DNA of 64,000 nucleotides. Source: Limnomonas spitsbergensis (lineage: Eukaryota > Chlorophyta > Chlorophyceae > Chlamydomonadales). The position numbers were made by a program, and so were the translations under genes. The DNA lies in NCBI GenBank assembly GCA_037349105.1, contig JAYJMM010000123.1, positions 496,001-560,000 on the forward strand, given 5' to 3'. The notes below the pieces were generated by a model. It was not told where the DNA came from, made no database searches, and saw only the letters and a program-made list of their open reading frames with translations. This document shows, piece by piece, positions 55,700 through 64,000 of the stretch. Positions within the stretch are counted from its first letter, which is position 1, and each line of letters begins with the position of its first letter.

Positions 55700-57067
55700 T
55701 CACCCGCTAATGCGGCCACAGGCTTCCTTCACGACGCTATAGCTCAAGCGACGTAGCTCCAACACCAGCTGCCTTGCAGCCGGACCTGCTCCTGGCTTGC
55801 CCCCTGCTCCTACTTCATCCGGTCGTGCTTTTGCCCTTGTTACTGCTGCTCCTGTCACGTCCCCTGCTCCTGGCTTGCTCCCTGCTCCTGTCACGTCCCC
55901 TGCTCCTGGCTTGCTCCCTGCTCCTGTCACGTCCCCTGCTCCTGGCTTGCTCCCTGCTCCTGTCACGTCCCCTGCTCCTGGCTTGCTCCCTGCTCCTGGC
56001 TTGCTCCCTGCTCCTGTCACGTCCCCTGCTCCTGGCTTGCTCCCTGCTCCTGTCACGTCCCCTGCTCCTGGCTTGCTCCCTGCTCCTGTCACGTCCCCTG
56101 CTCCTGGCTTGCTCCCTGCTCCTGTCACGTCCCCTGCTCCTGGCTTGCTCCCTGCTCCTGTCACGTTCCCTGCTCCTGGCTTGCTCCCTGCTCCTGTCAC
56201 GTCCCCTGCTCCTGGCTTGCTCCCTGCTCCTGTCACGTCCCCTGCTCCTGGCTTGCTACCTGCTCCTGTCACGTCCCCTGCTCCTGGCTTGCTCCCTGCT
56301 CCTGTTTTTTCTGGCCGTGCTTCTTCCGGTTGTGCACCTGCCCATGTGACTGTTGCTTCTGGCCCCGGCATTGTCCGTCCCATAACCGGTATTGAGAGCG
56401 CTTTACACACCTCCGCTGCTTTTCCCACCGAGTCCGCGGCTGCTCCCACTGCTTTTGCTGCTCCTCCTACTGTATCTGCTGCTTCACACCCCTCTGCGCC
56501 TTTTCCAGCTGCTGCTCCTGCTTCTGCTGCCAGTTCCGCTTCTTCGTCTGCAAATCCCGTTGACCTTGCTGCTAGTTCTGTTGAGCTTGCCGCTTGTTTT
56601 GCAACTGCTGCTCCTCTCTCTTCTTCTTCTATTCCCACAGGTACTAATGCTCTCCGCCCTAATGCTGCGCCCCCTGCTGCTGCACCAGCCTTCGCCTCAG
56701 CTGCACTTTTCCCTAATACTGCGACCCCTCCCGCTGTTGTTGCTGCTGCTGCTGCTCTTGTTGCTGCTGCTGTGTCCCCCTCAGCTGCCATTCCTGCTGT
56801 AGTTGTTGCTGCTGCTGCGTTCCCTTCCACTGTTGGTGCTGTTGTTGCTGCTGCTGCTGCTGTAGATGCCAACTCACTCAGCAGCGGCAGCAGCCCCGGT
56901 CCCGGCCCCGCTCCCACTCCTGCCCCTGTCCTGGCTCCTGCGTCTGTCTCCGTCCCCAGCCCTGGCGCAGCAGCCAGTCGCTCCACAAGGCTGCAGAACC
57001 GATCAAACATCCACGCCCGGCAAATGGACGGCCAGTTGCGACTGTTGGCCCTCGCTGCCTGAGGCAT
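55700..57067 (-). CDS. Ala/Gly-rich hypothetical protein with 12-residue repeats
   Basis: ATG at 57067, stop at 55700, 455 aa. The N-terminus looks coding (NWPSICRAWMFDRFCSLVERL), the middle is Ala/Thr/Gly-rich, then come about 12 copies of GAGSKPGAGDVT, and the end is helical (ARQLVLELRRLSYSVVKEA). The opposite strand is also open (55797-57062, Pro-rich TSPAPGLLPAPV repeats) but has no ATG. I prefer the minus strand for that reason and for its more protein-like ends. A cell-wall type hydroxyproline-rich protein on the plus strand is the alternative. No family recognised. Confidence 0.4.
   Translation of the reverse strand: MPQAARANSRNWPSICRAWMFDRFCSLVERLAAAPGLGTETDAGARTGAGVGAGPGPGLLPLLSELASTAAAAATTAPTVEGNAAAATTTAGMAAEGDTAAATRAAAAATTAGGVAVLGKSAAEAKAGAAAGGAALGRRALVPVGIEEEERGAAVAKQAASSTELAARSTGFADEEAELAAEAGAAAGKGAEGCEAADTVGGAAKAVGAAADSVGKAAEVCKALSIPVMGRTMPGPEATVTWAGAQPEEARPEKTGAGSKPGAGDVTGAGSKPGAGDVTGAGSKPGAGDVTGAGSKPGAGNVTGAGSKPGAGDVTGAGSKPGAGDVTGAGSKPGAGDVTGAGSKPGAGDVTGAGSKPGAGSKPGAGDVTGAGSKPGAGDVTGAGSKPGAGDVTGAGSKPGAGDVTGAAVTRAKARPDEVGAGGKPGAGPAARQLVLELRRLSYSVVKEACGRISG
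55858..56305. repeat. 36-bp coding minisatellite, about 12 units
   Basis: Perfect or near-perfect 36-bp units (TCACGTCCCCTGCTCCTGGC plus 16 bases) with one 18-bp half unit near 55985 and single-base variants at 56166 and 56257. It stays in frame on both strands. Confidence 0.9.
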
Positions 57068-57123
57068 GGGTGGGACAGGGGCGGAGCAGGGCTGGAAGGC
57101 TAACAGACGTAGTCGTGCTGGCA

Positions 57124-58832
57124 GGGGGCCTGGACTGATGGATTAGGGTTTATAGGGGGCCTGGACTGATGGATTAGGGTTTATAGGGGGCCTGGACTGA
57201 TGGTTGAGGGTTTATAGGGGGCATGGACTGATGGTTGAGGGTTTATAGGGGGCATGGACTGATGGTTGAGGGTTTATAGGGGGCCTGGACTGATGGTTGA
57301 GGGTTTATAGGGTGTCTGGGCTGATGGTTGAGGGTTTATAGGGGGCCTGGACCGATGGAGTAGGGTTTATAGGGGGCCTGGACTGATGGTTGAGGGTTTA
57401 TAGGGGGCCTGGACTGATGGTTGAGGGTTTTTAGGGGGCCTGGACTGATGGAGTAGGGTTTATAGGGGGCCTGGACTGATGGTTGAGGGTTTATAGGGGG
57501 CCTGGACTGATGGTTGAGGGTTTTTAGGGGGCCTGGACTGATGGTTGAGGGTTTACAGGGGGCCTGGGCTGATGGTTGAGGGTTTACAGGGGGCCTGGAC
57601 TGATGGAGTAGGGTTTACCGGGGGCCTGGACTGATGGTTGAGGGTTTATAGGGGGCCTGGACTGATGGAGTAGGGTTTTTAGGGGGCCTGGACTGATGGC
57701 TGAGGGTTTACCGGGGGCCTGGACTGATGGAGTAGGGTTTATAGGGGGCCTGGACTGATGGTTGAGGGTTTACAGGGGGCCTGGACTGATGGTTGAGGGT
57801 TTATAGGGGGCCTGGACTGATGGTTGAGGGTTTATAGGGGGCCTGGACTGATGGAGTAGGGTTTATAGGGGGTCTGGACTGATGGTTGAGGGTTTACAGG
57901 GGGCCTGGACTGATGGAGTAGGGTTTATAGGGGGCCTGGACTGATGGTTGAGGGTTTACAGGGGGCCTGGACTGATGGAGTAGGGTTTATAGGGGGCCTG
58001 GACTGATGGTTGAGGGTTTACAGGGGGCCTGGACTGATGGTTGAGGGTTTACAGGGGGCCTGGACTGATGGTTGAGGGTTTATAGGGGGCATGGACTGAT
58101 GGTTGAGGGTTTATAGGGGGCATGGACTGATGGTTGAGGGTTTACAGGGGGCCTGGACTGATGGTTGAGGGTTTACAGGGGGCCTGGACTGATGGTTGAG
58201 GGTTTATAGGGGGCCTGGACTGATGGTTGAGGGTTTACAGGGGGCCTGGACTGATGGTTGAGGGTTTATAGGGGGCCTGGACTGATGGAGTAGGGTTTAC
58301 AGGGGGCCTGGACTGATGGTTGTGGGTTTACAGGGGGCCTGGACTGATGGTTGAGGGTTTATAGGGGGCCTGGACTGATGGTTGAGGGTTTATAGGGGGG
58401 CTGGACTGATGGTTGAGGGTTTACAGGGGGCCTGGACTGATGGTTGAGGGTTTATAGGGGGCCTGGACTGATGGAGCAGGGTTTTTAGGGGGCCTGGACT
58501 GATGGTTGAGGGTTTATAGGGGGCCTGGACTGATGGAGTAGGGTTTACAGGGGGCCTGGACTGATGGTTGAGGGTTTATAGGGGGCCTGGACTGATGGTT
58601 GAGGGTTTACAGGGGGCCTGGACTGATGGTTGAGGGTTTACAGGGGGCCTGGACTGATGGAGTAGGGTTTATAGGGGTCTGGACTGATGGAGTAGGGTTT
58701 ATAGGGGGCCTGGACTGATGGAGTAGGGTTTATAGGGGGCCAGGACTGATGGAGTAGGGTTTATAGGGGGCCTGGACTGATGGAATAGGGTTTATAGGGG
58801 GCCTGGACTGATGGAGTAGGGTTTATAGGGGG
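57124..58832 (+). repeat. 31-bp minisatellite, about 55 units
   Basis: Units of GGGGGCCTGGACTGATGG followed by TTGAGGGTTTATA or AGTAGGGTTTATA. The two end types alternate irregularly, with TATA/TACA/TTTA variation. 31 is not divisible by three, so no frame survives. It starts 57 bp upstream of the ATG of the Ala/Gly-rich ORF, so it may occupy that gene's promoter side. Confidence 0.95.
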
Positions 58833-60035
58833 GGCGGCATAATCAAAGACCACTAGTTCTACGGTTTATCATCAAAGACGGGGGGGCGGCAGAGGAAACG
58901 GCCTACTCAGCTCAGTGGCCTCTCGATTCACATTTTATAGTTGAGATATTTTATTTGTCATTGGTACCCCCCTGCTGGTACTCATGGTTCTTGCAGCCCC
59001 TCTTAAGGACGCACCTAATGCTACCCACCCCGGGGCTGCACGTAAACCAGTTCAGAAGCAAGCAGAGCAGCAATATAAGACGACATCTTGCTTTTGCGCA
59101 TTCCCCGCCCCGCCCTTTTGCTTTAATCGGCCTTCCTTGTTGGTTTTGATTCAGCTGCCATCCTATCCCCCCCTCCCTTGCCCTGTTGCTTTGATGTGCA
59201 CAGCTTTGCTCACTGACCTTCACGTTATTCTGTGCGTGTGTGTGGGCCCCCCCAAATCACAAGGGGCTAATGTCACTGGTCAGGTGAGGTGAAATAGATT
59301 GATATATTTTACTCAATATTATATTTATAATATACTTGAATATATCAATATATGATGGTCAGTAAGTAACCCATAATAAACATTTGGAGCACATTACCTT
59401 GCCCCCCCCCTTACTTTGGATACGCCTGCTTTACAGCCCTCTCCCGCTGCCAGCACCTCCAGGCTACCCACTGCTGGCTTGGTTGCCCTGCCCTGCCCGA
59501 CTGATGATGAGGGGGGGACGCGGGTGAAGCAGCCAGCAGTGGACACCCAGCACAGACTAGCACCTAGAGGGGGGGAGAGGCATGGGGTAAAGTGTGAGGG
59601 GATGAGGCAAGGAGGGGGTTAGGAGAGCAACGCAGCACGACTGGCACTTAGAGGGGGGGGGGGGAGAGGTTGAAATGTGGAAGGGTGGCCCTGGACCGAT
59701 CGGCCTCTAGCTTCTAGCATGTGAAGGGGGGGGGGAGCCTAGAGGGTAGCCTGGAGGTAGCCCCACTACATACCACACAGTCAATACATCATCGTCTTCT
59801 CCCAAATTGAGCAATAGGGTATGCTCAATTGGTGCACACGGCGTGGTCCACAATGGTCCACACATTGTGGTCAAGACTGGTCCACACTCCACACCACGGA
59901 GTTCACACAAACAACCTGTGCAGGACCGAGGTCGTCCACAAGTCTCAAAAAAGCATCACGGTGCAGGTGGTGAAGAGCTGCGGGGTGAGCAGAAGGGGCG
60001 TCAACTGGGGCAGCTAAGAAAGGAGATCCACAAAC
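58833..60035. other. Intergenic region downstream of Tad1
   Basis: Poly-G/C runs near 59401, 59647 and 59727. A further 3' exon of Tad1 could lie here but I could not identify one. Confidence 0.35.
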
Positions 60036-63000
60036 CTACTCACCAGATCCCACAACACGTTTCTCTGTCAGGGACAGGCCCAGATCTAGATCCACGGGCC
60101 CGACAAGTCCTATACATGGATCCTCAGGCCGAGACAGGGTCAGATCTAGATCCTCCGGTCCAAGCAGCCTGGATCTCTGAGTGTTTGCCGCTGCAACGCT
60201 GGCCACGCGACCCGTCACAGCCCTTTGAAGAGAGGTGAGGGCTTTGTTGACCATGGCAGGTCCTGAGGGGGGGGGGAAACAGGGCGGGGTCATCCAGGGT
60301 AATAGGCTGGAGGCATGATGTGAATATATGATCAGGAACAACATCAGGCCATGGGGTAAATACCGATAGGCATCAAATAGATGTATAATAGAACATAGCG
60401 TCCTCTCGACACCAAATGCACAGTGAGAACAGATCACTGAAACGGCGTCACGTGTCGCACAGGAATGAAAGCGCAATCGGGTGGGAGCGGGCAAGACATG
60501 TTGAGGGACAAAACGGGTGGGAGAGCACAGATTGATGAGGGGGGCCCAAGGGTGCACCTGCTGCGTGGACATGTGGCAGCACAGACACCGTCAGCGAGGA
60601 AAGGCCCACGGGGCCTGCCATGAGGCTGCTGAGTAGCGCTCCCTGCAAGCCCAGACAGGCCCATCGAGCCAGCTTGTCGCTGCAGCTCATGGATAGGGTG
60701 GGATCTCCCTGCAGGGTCACAGGGTTAGGGCACAGGGTTCACATCTAGGGTCACAGGTTTAGGGCACAGGGTTCACATCTAGGATCAAAGGGTTAGGGCA
60801 CAGGGTTCACATCTAGGGTCAAAGGGTTAGGGCACAGGGTTCACATCTAGGGTCAAAGGGTTAGGGCACAGGGTTCACATCTAGGGTCAAAGGGTTAGGG
60901 CACAGGGTTCATATCTAGGGCTAATCACGCAGGGTGAATGACACAGGGTTCACATTCAGGGTCAATCACGCAGGATTAAGCAGCTTGACAGAAAAATAGG
61001 GTTGGCCCTAGTCAGGTCCCGTGCACCCTTCGGGTTCCACAACACAGACACACACGCGCTCGTACACGCAGATGGATGACACTGGTTTCACACTTGTTGG
61101 CTAGATGCCTCTCACACTATCCGTCCCTGTCCTCATATGCTTTCTCCTGGCCACTCTCCCAGGGCCCACCCTTCACACCATCCTTCACACCATCCTGCAT
61201 ACCATCCCTCACACCATCCTTCACACCATCCTTCACACCATCCTGCATACTATCATTCACACCATCCTTCACACCATCCTTCACACCATCCTGCATACCA
61301 TCCTTCACACCATCCTTCACACCGCTCTGTGCGCCCCCCCCTCTCACCTTGCCTGGCTTCCTTCTGGCCACACCCTCCTCCTGCGGCCCATCCTCCACAT
61401 CACATGACCTTGGGACAGAGACGGACCTTGCAGCATCAGAGGCGGCAGGCCCTGAGGTGGCAGGCCCTGAGGCCTTATCATGTATGACAGCAGCAGCAGT
61501 CAGTGGGTTTACGGCTGCTGCTGTTGCTGCTGAGGTTGCCGGCGCGGGTGCGGCTGCTGGTAAGGCGGCACCTGCTGCCGGTGCTTTCGTCTCCCTAGCA
61601 GGTGGAGGAGCGGGGACATACGAGGGCCGTACTGTGTCATGGCAGTACGGGCTACAGGCAGTACTTGCAGCCCGCACTGCCGCCGCGCCTGGTCCCTGAT
61701 CCTCACTGAGCTTTGTAGCCTTGCTGGGTGCTCTGTACTCATGGGGTCTTAATCTAGATCTGGATATAGATCCAGGATCTCCAGTGTGATCCACAGCACA
61801 GCCCTGTTGCTGCTGATGCTGCTGATCCAGACCCTCAACTGGATCCACAGTGTGATCCACATTTGATTTCATGGCGTTCGGATCCATGGCAACTAGATCC
61901 ATGGCATTCGGATCTACGGCGATCGGATCCACGGCAATCGGATTGGTAAGTTTGAAAGCCTTGGCACCTGTCCGGAAGCTGCTAGGACCGGGGCCAAAAG
62001 TGGGGTCAGAGTTGGGGCCAATGTTGGTACCAATCCTGGGGCCAGTATCAGGCATGGGCCCAGTATCAGTTGCGCTCACTATGCAGGCGTCCCCGCATGG
62101 CGGCTGGCTGATGTACATATGCAGGCGGACATTAGGCCGCAGGTGCAGGAGACCTGTCTTAGGGTCAAACACAACAAGTGACGGGCCAGTAGCAGCGGGA
62201 GGTTTGCTGGCGGGCGCAACATGACGCTGTTGCTGCTGCTGCTGCTGAAGGGAGGCCGAGGCGGACGTGCCACACTCTGCAAGCCCCTGCTGTTGCTGAA
62301 CCCGCATAGACTCTGCTCCCGTGCTCCCCGCTGCTGCTGCCAGCTCATGCGCCTGTACTGCTAGCTCGTGCTCCTGTACTGCCAGCTCTGCCTCGCGGTA
62401 CAGCCAGAGCAGCAGCGCCCGCCTCGCAACCACCTCGGAGTGGCAGTCCGCAACGAGGTCCCCGCGGGCGCTCCGGCGCGATCCGGGCAAGCACTTGGTT
62501 CCGGATCCAGCTGCCACGACGTGCAGCAGGCCTGCCGGGGCATGCCCCACCACACTTGCTGGGCCTGCCTCGTGAACATCGCTGGACTCGGCCTGGGCCT
62601 GCCTCTTCGATTCTGGGCCGCCTTGGCCGCCGGCGGGACAGGGATGTGTGCTGACTAGAAAGGCTGAGTAGGCAGGGTACAGTGCAAAAGGGGGGTGCCA
62701 GGTTACAAGCAAGGCAATCTGCTAACAAGCAAGCAAACAAAAAAACAAACATGAACACTAAGTCAATTGTTTGTTATCAATCGGGTCCCGGTATCAACCA
62801 GTTGCCCAGTCTTTTGTTTGCTGTCTTTTCCCAACAGGTGGATCTCCTGCAAGATCCTGAGCTTCCAGGGAAAATGGGGGGGGGGGAGAAAGACGGACAG
62901 ACAGCAGCTAGGTGGCAGGCAGGCATTGCCTAGGAGGCGGGCGATGGGGGGTTACCTGTCAAGCTAAGCTAAGTGCTTACCCCAAAGAGACCTTTCCGAA

Positions 63001-63440
63001 AGGGATTGGCGGTACAAGCAGTAAGAACAGAGGGGGTAACATCAGCTAAAACCTTAGCAGAGAAAAGATAGGAAAGAAAATGAAACATACCCAGAACCAA
63101 GGGAACCCTGCTAAGAGAAACTACGAAGGCTTATTGACGATTTCAATAATTTTACAAACTCTGTGAAATAATGTGTCTGAGTGTACCCTGGTGAGGGTTG
63201 CATGAGGTGTAACATGTTGCACGAGCTGCATGGGAGTGCATTTGGCATATGGGCTGCAGTGGAACGCAAGGGCTGCATGGATTACATGGGGGCGCACGGG
63301 ATGATTTCTGCCTCACCCGCGAAAACAGTGAACTCGTGTGGCTGTGGCTTTCCATTCTTTGGCAGGGCTCTGTAGAAGGCCAGTGCATGGGAGGCAATGG
63401 CGGCATCATCCGGCCACGAGGCTGGGCCCATGGCAGACAT
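60036..63440 (-). CDS. tRNA-specific adenosine deaminase 1 (Tad1/ADAT1 family)
   Basis: Four phase-matched exons: 63440-63317, 62663-61348, 60708-60558 and 60241-60036 (598 aa if the TAG at 60036 ends it; a GTGAGT donor two codons before leaves room for another exon). The family deaminates A37 of eukaryotic tRNA-Ala to inosine with a zinc-activated water. Seen: LPKNGKPQPHEFTVFAG at the start; GTKCL; DCHSEVVARRA with the zinc His at 116 and proton-shuttle Glu at 118 (HSE instead of HAE); PPCGDA with Cys231; RRKPGKGDPTLSMSCSDKLA with the third ligand Cys489. About 230 low-complexity residues (240-470: poly-Q, NPIAVDP-type repeats, poly-A/P) separate the second and third ligands. Intron 2 opens with a 12-bp repeat. 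The C-terminal domain appears short. Confidence 0.85.
60722..60925 (+). repeat. 34-bp repeat, about six units, in Tad1 intron 2
   Basis: Tandem units of GGGTTAGGGCACAGGGTTCA plus CATCTAGGGTCAAA, resembling degenerate plant-type telomere sequence. Lies just 5' (gene sense) of exon 3. Confidence 0.85.
61171..61323 (+). repeat. 12-bp repeat, about 13 units, at the donor end of Tad1 intron 2
   Basis: CATCCTTCACAC units with CATCCTGCATAC variants, beginning about 25 bp after the GTGAGA donor (gene sense). In gene sense it would read GVKDGVKDG, an in-frame extension if the donor were skipped. Confidence 0.85.
62664..63316. other. Tad1 intron 1
   Basis: Non-coding 653 bp between phase-matched donor (GCGG|GTGAGG) and acceptor (TACTCAG). 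No other feature seen apart from G and A runs. Confidence 0.5.
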
Positions 63441-64000
63441 GACACGCTTGATAGCGAGCGCACAGTCACAACCTCTGATCAAGATGGTTGAGCAGATGAG
63501 ATAGCGCTGTAGCTACGGCAGGAGCACCTAGCAGTGAGGTCCACAACCAGCACACAGGAGCATCAGTTAGCAGCGACCCAGCAGCTGAAGGAGTGATGTG
63601 TGTGATTTCTTGCGAGTTGGGTACAGTATCCAAAGTAGTAAATACGACACGGTTTTCAGCAGAACATCAACTGGCTGGTCCTCCGCTTCATGATAATACG
63701 CGACGGAGCCGCATAGTCACGATCTCATACGCATATTTCCGAGGGTTCAGGTCGAACGCCAACCTGATTTGAGTCGGTTGGCCTGCGAGCTCGTTCCGCA
63801 CATCTCGGCCGCAACCGGCCTTGGAGGCGAGGCCTCGGTATGAAGACGAGGCCTTGGTATGGAGATGAGGCCCTGGCAAATATCGGGTCTAGGATCTGGA
63901 GACGAGACCTTGGTATGGAGACGAGGCCCTGCTGGGCCTACTGGTGCCGATGAGTTTTGCTAATAAAGGCATTAAAATACATATTGAGGCGAGGCCTTGG
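63441..64000. other. Upstream region of Tad1 with short direct repeats
   Basis: No gene recognised. From 63820 to the edge there are imperfect repeats of GAGACGAGGCCTTGGTATGG (at least four). They continue beyond the window. Confidence 0.5.

Noticed and set aside
55774..56802. Leucine-rich plus-strand ORFs (LLLACSLLLSRP repeats)
   Set aside because: Out-of-frame readings of the 36-bp repeat and of alanine-rich codons; hydrophobicity is an artefact of CTG-rich sequence.
61076..61700. Plus-strand ORF with TPSFTPSFTPSC repeats
   Set aside because: Antisense of the Tad1 exon and its 12-bp intronic repeat; Tad1 motifs fix the minus strand as coding.

Overview
This window looks like nuclear DNA of a photosynthetic eukaryote, most likely a chlorophyte green alga. 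Genes are split into many short exons with GT-AG introns. One protein starts with a chloroplast/thylakoid-lumen type leader, and one DnaJ ends in a prenylation box. Most of the rest is transposon remains and tandem repeats. No bacterial operon structure, rRNA, tRNA or CRISPR array was seen. I could not fix genus or species.

Layout. 1-13268: two nested copies of one LTR-retrotransposon-like family on the minus strand. Copy 1 has a long Gag, a CCHC knuckle, a retropepsin-like protease and a very large unrecognised reading frame that runs off the left edge. It is inserted inside the gag of copy 2, which is inserted in a LINE-like (non-LTR) fragment at 13269-14030. 15213-17547: five-exon membrane protein (YrhK-like). 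18780-19940: decayed LINE copy. 20709-22619: long intronless unknown ORF (minus). 25188-25368: MITE. 26221-35661: five-exon lumenal DUF1499-like gene whose introns 3 and 4 are filled by a 45-bp and a 44-bp minisatellite. 37006-37790 and 40440-40830: more LINE remains. 38232-39070: two terminal exons of an unknown gene. 41570-45717: complete 11-exon type I DnaJ (453 aa, CAQS end). 47453-52800: nine-exon cysteine synthase of the fungal/mitochondrial 'cysteine synthase 2' type. 55700-57067: Ala/Gly-rich ORF with 36-bp coding repeats, followed by a 31-bp minisatellite to 58832. 60036-63440: tRNA-specific adenosine deaminase 1 (Tad1/ADAT1) with a large low-complexity insertion.

The host genes are unrelated housekeeping functions (chaperone, cysteine metabolism, tRNA editing, lumen protein) and form no pathway. 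DnaJ and cysteine synthase are divergent, about 1.7 kb apart. The recurring theme is local duplication around exon ends: introns carry G-rich arrays containing donor-like motifs, and several exons have partial copies next to them in introns. A short LINE 3'-tail sequence is scattered at least 12 times in both orientations. Splice sites were assigned by reading GT/AG borders and checking that codon phases match; no transcript data were available.
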